From: DASQFU01 sp035632955
Lineage (GTDB): Bacteria; Eisenbacteria; RBG-16-71-46
Length of the DNA: 11,894 nucleotides
Reading direction: 5' to 3'
Assembly: GCA_035632955.1 (NCBI GenBank)
Contig: DASQFU010000098.1
Location: forward strand, 1 to 11,894
Below the pieces are notes generated by a model. That model worked only from the letters and a program-made list of their open reading frames with translations. It searched no databases and had not been told where the DNA came from. The translations under genes were made by a program, and so were the position numbers. Shown in pieces: positions 7,049-11,894 of the stretch (positions are counted from its first letter, which is position 1; each line of letters begins with the position of its first letter).

Positions 7049-8083
7049 CTAACCCGCCGTCACGCCCATTGCTTCGAGCGAGGCGACGGCGTCCATGTCC
7101 GGCTCGGATGGCGCCCCGCGCTCGAGTCTCCACGCGCCGACCAGCGCGACCATGGCGGCGTTGTCCGCGCACAGCCTCGGAGAAGGCACGCGCAACGCGA
7201 TCCTGCGCGCTTCGCACTCGGGCGCGAGCCGGGCGCGGAGCGCCCGGTTGCACGCCACACCTCCGCCCAGCGTGAGCGCCTGGGCGCCGATCTGATCGAG
7301 CGCCCGCACCGTCTTGCCGACGAGCGTGTCGAGCATCGCGGCCTGAAACGAGGCCGCGACGTCGGCGGCCAGCGCGCGCGGATAGGGCGGCTCGCCGCGC
7401 GCCTCGAGGGCGACCGCGACCGCGGTCTTCAGCCCCGAGAACGAGAAGTCGAGACCCGGCTCCGCCAGCATCGGGCGCGGAAACGAGAACGCCGCCGGAT
7501 CACCCTCGGCCGCCAGCATCTCGATCGCCGGGCCGCCCGGGAAACCGAGGCCGAGGCGCTTCGCCACTTTGTCGAACGCCTCGCCCGCCGCATCGTCGCG
7601 GGTGCTCCCGAGCCACCGGTAGGCGCCGAAGCCCTGCACCTCCACCAGCTCCGTGTGCCCCCCCGAGACCACCAGGCTCACGGCCGGCAGCGGCGAGTCG
7701 CCGTGCTCGAGCGTCGCCGCGTGCACGTGCGCTTCGATATGGTTGACGCCGACGACGGGGATCCCGAGCGCCAGCGCGTAGGCCTTTGCGAACGCGACGC
7801 CGACCACGAGCGAGCCGACGAGACCGGGCCCGCGCGTCACGGCGATCGCGCTCAGCTCCGCCGCGACGATCGCCGATTCGGCCAGCACTCGAGCCACCAG
7901 CTCCGGCAGCAGCTCGAGATGGGCGCGCGCCGCGAGCTCGGGAACCACGCCACCATAGAGCTGATGCACGTCCTGGGCGGCGATCAGATGAGCGCGCAGC
8001 GTCCGCCCGTGCTCGAGCACCGCGACCGACGTGTCGTCGCACGAGGTCTCGATCCCCAGCACGAGCCGGTCGCGCCGGTTCAC
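7049..8083 (-). CDS. tsaD: tRNA N6-threonylcarbamoyladenosine transferase TsaD (Kae1/Gcp family), 344 aa
   Basis: TsaD transfers the threonylcarbamoyl group from TC-AMP to A37 of ANN-reading tRNAs, working with TsaB and TsaE in the cytoplasm. The sequence is full length for the family. Motifs: GIETSCDDTSVAV at 10-22 (ASKHA phosphate loop), the metal-binding H115 and H119 in VNHIEAH, SGGHTELV at 140-147, GEAFDKVAKRLGLGFPGGP at 167-185, FSFSGLKTAV at 213-222, GGGVACN at 273-279 and third metal ligand D307 in LCADNAAM. The start is the GTG at 8081-8083, which fits the family N-terminus (NRRDRLVLGIETS); it overlaps the cutA stop by 4 nt and has GGAG 5 nt upstream. The long open frame further upstream is an artefact of GC-rich codons. 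TsaB, TsaE and TsaC are not in the window. Identification is highly secure. Confidence 0.97.
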   Translation of the reverse strand: MNRRDRLVLGIETSCDDTSVAVLEHGRTLRAHLIAAQDVHQLYGGVVPELAARAHLELLPELVARVLAESAIVAAELSAIAVTRGPGLVGSLVVGVAFAKAYALALGIPVVGVNHIEAHVHAATLEHGDSPLPAVSLVVSGGHTELVEVQGFGAYRWLGSTRDDAAGEAFDKVAKRLGLGFPGGPAIEMLAAEGDPAAFSFPRPMLAEPGLDFSFSGLKTAVAVALEARGEPPYPRALAADVAASFQAAMLDTLVGKTVRALDQIGAQALTLGGGVACNRALRARLAPECEARRIALRVPSPRLCADNAAMVALVGAWRLERGAPSEPDMDAVASLEAMGVTAG

Positions 8084-8409
8084 GTCGGCTCCGGTTGGAG
8101 CGCCTCCTCGAGCCACGCCATGTATTTCGGCGCGCCCGCCGCGACGCGCACCGCGACGCATTCCGGCGTCTCGTAGGGATGCAGGTCGTGGAGCCGGGAG
8201 AGCAGCACCGCCCAATCCTGCTTGCGGGTCTTCATGAGCGTGACCACCTCGCGCTCGTCCGCGACCTTGCCTTGCCAGCGGTAGAGCGAGCGCGCACCGG
8301 GCAGCAGATTGCCGCAGGCGATCAGGCGCTCGTCGATCAACGCCCGCACGACGCGCGCCGCGTCGTCCTCGTTCGCGAAGGTCGTGAACACCAGCAGCAT
8401 CTCCGTCAT
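8080..8409 (-). CDS. cutA: Divalent-cation tolerance protein CutA, 109 aa
   Basis: CutA1 is a small, very stable trimeric ferredoxin-fold protein with a PII-like shape; it has been linked to copper tolerance in E. coli, but its real role is unsettled. Length and motifs are typical: VFTTFANEDDAARVVRALID at 7-26, ACGNLLPGARSLYRWQGKV at 31-49 (the CVNILP...YxWxGK segment), a KT pair at 60-61, HPYETPE at 77-83 and the YMAWLEEAL tail. The start is the ATG at 8407-8409; a second in-frame ATG three codons later (8398-8400) is possible. It overlaps tsaD by 4 nt, and tsaD translation is probably coupled to it. The start faces the start of the divergent plus-strand gene only 25 bp away. Confidence 0.95.
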   Translation of the reverse strand: MTEMLLVFTTFANEDDAARVVRALIDERLIACGNLLPGARSLYRWQGKVADEREVVTLMKTRKQDWAVLLSRLHDLHPYETPECVAVRVAAGAPKYMAWLEEALQPEPT

Positions 8410-8418
8410 GGACCCCGC

Positions 8419-8427
8419 AGTGTAGCA
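8419..8427 (-). promoter_or_regulatory. Candidate extended -10 element for cutA-tsaD
   Basis: TGCTACACT on the minus strand has the TGn extended -10 form with a 4-of-6 match to TATAAT. It would start transcription within a few bases of the cutA ATG at 8409. No good -35 is visible. On the plus strand TAGCAT (8423-8428) could likewise serve the divergent gene. Both are weak calls from sequence alone. Confidence 0.25.
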
Positions 8428-8434
8428 TCGGGTC

Positions 8435-10558
8435 GTGCTCCGATTGCGTGGTCTCCCGCCTCGCGCGCTCGCTTGGGCGCTGGTGCTGGCGCTGGTCGGC
8501 GGCGCCCGGCCGATGTCGCGGACCGGCGCCCCGGCGCCGGTGCCGCCAATCGTGTTCGTGTCGCGCCAGCCACTGCGCGGCGAACCGGGCGCGATCCCGG
8601 GCCTCGGCCCCCACCACCGCGCCGCAGCGCCGGGTGGACGATTGCTGGTGCGCGAGCGCGACGGCCGGGTGCGCAGCCTGCTGCCCGCGGGCGTCCTGTT
8701 CGACGTCGCCGATCCCGCCGTGTCGTTCGACGGGCGCTGGATCGCTTTCGCCGGCACGCCCCACGCCGACAGCGCGTGGCGCATCTACCGAGTCGCCGCC
8801 GACGGCTCCCGCCTGACGCCCTGGACGCACGGCGATCGCACGCTCGATCTCGGGCCGCTCGGTCCGGGCGCCGGACGCTTCGCACGCTACGACGACCTCG
8901 ACCCGTGCTGGCTCGATTCGCACACGTTGTGCTTCGCGAGCACCCGCTATCCACAGCGCTCCCAGTACGCCGACCTGCCGGTCACGAACCTGTTCGTCGT
9001 CACGCTCGGCGGCCGCCCACAACGCATCACGGCCGAGCGCAACGGCGCCGAGGAGCCCTGCCTCGATCCGACGACCGGGCGCGTCGTGTTCACGCGCTGG
9101 TGGTTCAACCGCCACCGCCCGAGCCGGTCGGATCCGCGCGGCTTCACGGCCGCGCACGCCGAGGGCGCGGACAGCGTCAACCTGTGGCAAGCGGTCGAGA
9201 TCACGCGCGCAGGGCGTGACGAGCGGCTGGCGGGCGGGGACCTGCGCTCGCGCCGCGGAGCGATGGTTTATCAGCCCGCGGTGCTTCGGGACGGCACGCT
9301 GCTCGGCGTGTTCGCGGCCAACCTCGGGTGCTCGCCGCGGCCCGGGGCCACCGGCATTCACCGCTTCGCCGGTCGTTTTGGCGCCGCACGCCACCTCGCG
9401 GGCGCGATCGTCGCCGAGACGGCCGGCGACGCGTACAGCGGCGCGCGCGGTTTAGCCGCGCCATCGGCGTGCGCGCCGGCGGCGCTGCCCGACGGCCGCG
9501 TCGCCTTTGCCTACGACCCCGGCGCGCGCGGCGACTTCGGGCTCTACGTCATGCGCAACGACGGCACCGCGATCGAGCGGCTCGTGAACCTCCCGGGCAC
9601 GCTCGAGCTGGATCCGGCTCCGCTCGTCCCGCGCGAGACGCCACGGCGCTTCGCTGCCGCGAAGGGAGCTGGAGCAGCGCACCGGCCGAGCCTCCTCCCG
9701 CCGCTGTCCCTTTCGGGCCTGGCGGCGGAGCGTGGATCGTTCCGCTATCGGTGCCTGAACGTGTTCGCGAGCGGACCGCTGGACCATCCTTCGCGGACGG
9801 CGCCCCCGCCGGTCGGCGGAGCACGCATCCGATTCTTCGCGGCGCTCGCGCGACCGGAGCGCGAAGGCGGGGACAGCATCGCTCTGGTGCGCGAAGCTCC
9901 GCTCGGACCCGACGGCTCCGTGGACCAGATGCTCCCGGCCGACGTTCCGTTGTTCGAGCAGGTGGTGGACGCTGGCGGCCGTGTCCTGATCTCGGCGCAC
10001 GGGTCGGCCCACGTCGCCGGGTTCAACGCCGGAGGCCCGGGAAGCACGAGCCGCTGCATCGGCTGTCATACCGGCCACTCGACGTTGATCCGCGGACGGC
10101 TCGAGGCGGACGCAGCCTGGTTCAACGCGGCCCCTGGGGCGGAGGTTCGCGCCTCCAGCAGCGAGCCGGGCTCGAGCCCACGGATGGCCGTGGACCGGCG
10201 CGTTCGCGGCCGGCGCTCGGAGGTGGCCTGGGTGGCATCCGGTGGCGAGAGCGAATGGCTCGAGCTCAAGTGGGCCGGGCCACTGCAAGTGCGTGCCGTA
10301 GAGCTCTACGGCATTCAGCGCGACCGCGCGCAAGGAGTTCAGCCGGGTTACGATCTGCGGCTTTTCTTCGAGGGACGCGAAGTCACTCGCAAAGTAGCGG
10401 GCAGCGCCCCAGGCCTTCGCGGGACGCGCATCCCGATACCCGGAGTCGTCGCGGATCAGATCGTGATCCGATTCGGCAGCGGTGCACGGCCTGCCACGGG
10501 CCAGATCGCCGCGTTAGGCGAGATCGCGGTCCAGGCCCGCCTACCTAGCCGACGGTAA
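8435..10558 (+). CDS. Secreted beta-propeller protein with one heme-c site and a C-terminal discoidin-like domain (hydrazine-synthase-alpha-like), 707 aa
   Basis: An exported protein. Residues 1-25 form a signal-peptide-like stretch (basic start, then ALAWALVLALVGGA). Residues about 85-400 hold TolB/WD40-like propeller repeats, with DPAVSFDGRWIAFAG at 93-107, DDLDPCWLDSHTLCFASTR at 153-171 and LPDGRVAFAYDP at 351-362. Residues about 460-550 resemble the middle domain seen in hydrazine-synthase alpha-subunit-like proteins, with PLGPDGSVDQMLPADVPLF at 489-507 followed by the heme-c site CIGCH at 541-545. Residues about 568-702 look like a discoidin (F5/8 type C) galactose-binding fold. One CxxCH alone does not make it a hydrazine synthase; an envelope electron-transfer or substrate-binding role is only a guess. 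Start: GTG at 8435, with TTG at 8444 also possible; no Shine-Dalgarno is visible, so it may be leaderless. It diverges from cutA. No heme-maturation gene is near. Confidence 0.78.
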   Translation: MLRLRGLPPRALAWALVLALVGGARPMSRTGAPAPVPPIVFVSRQPLRGEPGAIPGLGPHHRAAAPGGRLLVRERDGRVRSLLPAGVLFDVADPAVSFDGRWIAFAGTPHADSAWRIYRVAADGSRLTPWTHGDRTLDLGPLGPGAGRFARYDDLDPCWLDSHTLCFASTRYPQRSQYADLPVTNLFVVTLGGRPQRITAERNGAEEPCLDPTTGRVVFTRWWFNRHRPSRSDPRGFTAAHAEGADSVNLWQAVEITRAGRDERLAGGDLRSRRGAMVYQPAVLRDGTLLGVFAANLGCSPRPGATGIHRFAGRFGAARHLAGAIVAETAGDAYSGARGLAAPSACAPAALPDGRVAFAYDPGARGDFGLYVMRNDGTAIERLVNLPGTLELDPAPLVPRETPRRFAAAKGAGAAHRPSLLPPLSLSGLAAERGSFRYRCLNVFASGPLDHPSRTAPPPVGGARIRFFAALARPEREGGDSIALVREAPLGPDGSVDQMLPADVPLFEQVVDAGGRVLISAHGSAHVAGFNAGGPGSTSRCIGCHTGHSTLIRGRLEADAAWFNAAPGAEVRASSSEPGSSPRMAVDRRVRGRRSEVAWVASGGESEWLELKWAGPLQVRAVELYGIQRDRAQGVQPGYDLRLFFEGREVTRKVAGSAPGLRGTRIPIPGVVADQIVIRFGSGARPATGQIAALGEIAVQARLPSRR

Positions 10559-10593
10559 CTCTTTGCTAACCCGGCACAATTTCCTCGATCTCC

Positions 10594-10621
10594 CTCCGCC
10601 CAGAGGAGTCCAAGGGCGGGG
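10594..10621 (+). terminator. Weak hairpin after the heme-propeller gene
   Basis: CCGCCC (10596-10601) pairs with GGGCGG (10614-10619), extendable by one G-U and one C-G pair to about 8 bp, with a 12-nt loop. It sits about 35 nt after the stop at 10558. No T-run follows, so termination here is only possible. Confidence 0.25.
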
Positions 10622-10751
10622 TCATTACCGTCATGTGTCCCGCTGGTACACACGCCCGGGCCGAACCCCTGCTCATTGTAAGAACGGCCGCCTTGAGTTC
10701 GTGGCTGCCCTTCATGCGTTCGCGGGACGTGTCTGACCTAGTTCCCGATGG

Positions 10752-10795
10752 CTCAAGTTCGGAGCGCTTGATATAGTTAGCGCCCCCTCAAGTTC
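10752..10795 (+). repeat. Direct repeat CTCAAGTTC flanking the candidate promoter
   Basis: The 9-mer CTCAAGTTC occurs at 10752-10760 and 10787-10795, 35 bp apart start to start. One copy lies just upstream of the candidate -10 and the other just after the expected transcription start. A related inverted hexamer CTTGAG lies at 10692-10697. It could be an operator pair or chance. Confidence 0.35.
10769..10777 (+). promoter_or_regulatory. Candidate extended -10 promoter for the secreted-protein gene
   Basis: TGATATAGT is an extended -10 (TGn followed by TATAGT, 5 of 6 to consensus) in the only AT-richer patch of the intergenic region. Transcription would begin near 10784, giving a leader of about 29 nt with the ribosome site well placed. 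No clear -35 element is present, as is usual for extended -10 promoters. Confidence 0.45.
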
Positions 10796-10800
10796 CTTTC

Positions 10801-10806
10801 AGGAGG
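10801..10806 (+). promoter_or_regulatory. Shine-Dalgarno of the secreted-protein gene
   Basis: AGGAGG ends 6 nt before the ATG at 10813 and fixes that start codon. It is the best ribosome site in the window and suggests high expression of the secreted product. Confidence 0.85.
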
Positions 10807-10812
10807 ATACCC

Positions 10813-11894
10813 ATGCCCAGGTTTACCCGATTCGGAACGTTGCCGTCCTACGCGCTCCGCGGTCTGATCGCGTTTGCGTTGGCGCTACTTACACTGCATC
10901 CGTCCCTGCCGGTCAGGGACGCGTCCGCGGCGATTCGGAGCGACGACGTCGACCGCATCGGGCGACCGACGCTGGTGGCTCCCGCCGACAAGGCGCAGAT
11001 GGCGGAAACCGCCGTGCGCTTTGCTTACGAAGTGCCGAGCGGATGGGGGAAGGCGCAGTTGATCGTCTCCCGCCGTCCCTTCGATCCCTCGGGCTGGACC
11101 CGGATCGAAGCCGAGTCCGACATGAAGGTCGCCGAACTCGCGAACGGCATCGTCTCGCTCGCCGACGCCGGCGTGGCGCTCGACTCCGACACGCGCCTGT
11201 GGTGGGCGATCGCGGTTGAAGAGCAGGGCACGGGACGCCTCAAGGTCAGCGAGGTGCGCTCGTTCAACGCGGTGCGTAAGTTCAGCAATCGCGTGGCGCC
11301 GCATCCGCTGCTGAAGGAGGGACGCCGCGGCACGCTGTCGCCGACCGACCTCCTGAGCGCGCCGCGCGCCAACGGCGAAGCCGCCGGCGCCGCACCGCGC
11401 ATCCGGCTCGCGGCGGGTTACGACTTCGCCCCGTCTGTACAGCTCCCGGCGCTGCCCTCCGATCTGGCATCCATCCAGGCTCCACGCGAGGAGAGCAGCC
11501 AGAGTGGCTTGCGAGCCTATCTGGTGCAGTTCGCGGCGCCGCCGAGTGCCGGCGAGATGGCCGCGATCGCGAAGGCCGGCGGCTCGGTGTTCTGCTACGT
11601 CCCCGATCAGGCGTACCTGGTGCGCATGACCGAGCAAGGGCGCGCCCAGCTCGACGCGCAGGCCAAGCCGGCGTGGATCGGCGACTACCAGCCGGCCTAC
11701 AAGCTGAGCCCGCGTCTCGATCGCGCTCAGGCGCAGGTCATGCCCTTCAGCACGCTGCTATTCCCGGATGCCGACATCGCGGCCGTGCGCGCGACGCTCA
11801 CGGAGCTAGGCATCGAGGTGTTCTCGCAGTCCGACAACGGCATCAACAAGCTGCTCCGCTTCCGCGCCGCCGGCCCCGAGCTCGCCAAGGTGGC
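10813..11894 (+). CDS. Secreted protein with FN3-like and subtilase-propeptide-like N-terminal regions, cut by window end
   Basis: The first 360 residues of an exported protein. Residues 1-40 form a signal peptide (basic start, hydrophobic LIAFALALLTL core, likely cleavage after a DASA motif). Residues about 50-155 read like an FN3-type beta sandwich (PTLVAPADKAQM at the start, LWWAIAVEEQG and VRSFNAVRKF toward the end). From residue 232 onward the pattern YLVQFAAPPS, GGSVFCYVPDQAYLVRM, then PAWIGDYQPAYKLSPRL matches the inhibitor/propeptide-like segment commonly found ahead of S8 (subtilisin-like) peptidase domains in large secreted proteins of uncultured GC-rich bacteria. The catalytic Asp, His and Ser would lie beyond the window, so protease identity is inference. 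The start is fixed by the AGGAGG site 6 nt upstream. It has its own candidate promoter and is not in an operon with the gene before it. Confidence 0.72.
   Translation, partial: MPRFTRFGTLPSYALRGLIAFALALLTLHPSLPVRDASAAIRSDDVDRIGRPTLVAPADKAQMAETAVRFAYEVPSGWGKAQLIVSRRPFDPSGWTRIEAESDMKVAELANGIVSLADAGVALDSDTRLWWAIAVEEQGTGRLKVSEVRSFNAVRKFSNRVAPHPLLKEGRRGTLSPTDLLSAPRANGEAAGAAPRIRLAAGYDFAPSVQLPALPSDLASIQAPREESSQSGLRAYLVQFAAPPSAGEMAAIAKAGGSVFCYVPDQAYLVRMTEQGRAQLDAQAKPAWIGDYQPAYKLSPRLDRAQAQVMPFSTLLFPDADIAAVRATLTELGIEVFSQSDNGINKLLRFRAAGPELAKV

Noticed and set aside
8084..9394. 437-codon N-terminal extension of TsaD
   Set aside because: It runs through cutA and antisense to the heme-propeller gene, and the family N-terminus begins at the GTG at 8083.
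10752..10777. Sigma-28-type promoter built from TCAAGTT and GATA
   Set aside because: The spacing between the two elements is about five bases too short compared with the known consensus.

Overview
The window is uniformly GC-rich coding DNA from a bacterium. The gene content (priA, tsaD, cutA, cytosolic two-component kinases with GGDEF and HD-GYP domains, a secreted single-heme propeller, and the start of a secreted protein with a subtilase-propeptide-like segment) suggests a GC-rich Gram-negative-type lineage. The last two proteins resemble those of uncultured groups such as Eisenbacteria-like or other FCB/deltaproteobacterial relatives. This placement is inference from protein style, because no marker in the window fixes the taxonomy.

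Layout. Minus strand, bases 1-6837: the N-terminal end of priA at the window edge, preceded in transcription order by a four-gene signalling block. Read 5' to 3', the block is a receiver-GGDEF response regulator (5878-6837), a 772-aa GAF-kinase-GAF-HD-GYP protein (3546-5864), an 877-aa paralogue with the same architecture (916-3549), and a stand-alone receiver (515-910). Junctions within the block are 13 nt, a 4-nt stop/start overlap and 5 nt, so it looks like one operon. Further upstream on the same strand are cutA (8080-8409) and tsaD (7049-8083), again joined by a 4-nt overlap and separated from the signalling block by about 210 bp containing small hairpins. Plus strand: a secreted beta-propeller/heme-c/discoidin-like protein (8435-10558) diverges from cutA across only 25 bp. 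After a 254-bp intergenic region with a plausible promoter and a perfect Shine-Dalgarno comes a secreted protein cut by the window end (10813-11894).

How the genes work together. The signalling block combines the usual machinery of cyclic di-GMP control with phosphotransfer: a receiver-gated putative diguanylate cyclase, two soluble histidine kinases that each end in an HD-GYP domain, and a free receiver. Both HD-GYP domains keep the HHE and DGTGYP elements but read HD(I/L)GM where the family usually has HDxGK, and neither has the first-helix histidine at its usual spacing. They may be weak phosphodiesterases or c-di-GMP-sensing modules that tune the attached kinases. This block is the most interesting part of the window. 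The remaining genes are housekeeping (PriA, TsaD, CutA) or envelope/secreted functions.

No tRNA, rRNA, CRISPR array, insertion sequence or phage gene was recognised. No stretch longer than 300 bases lacks a gene.
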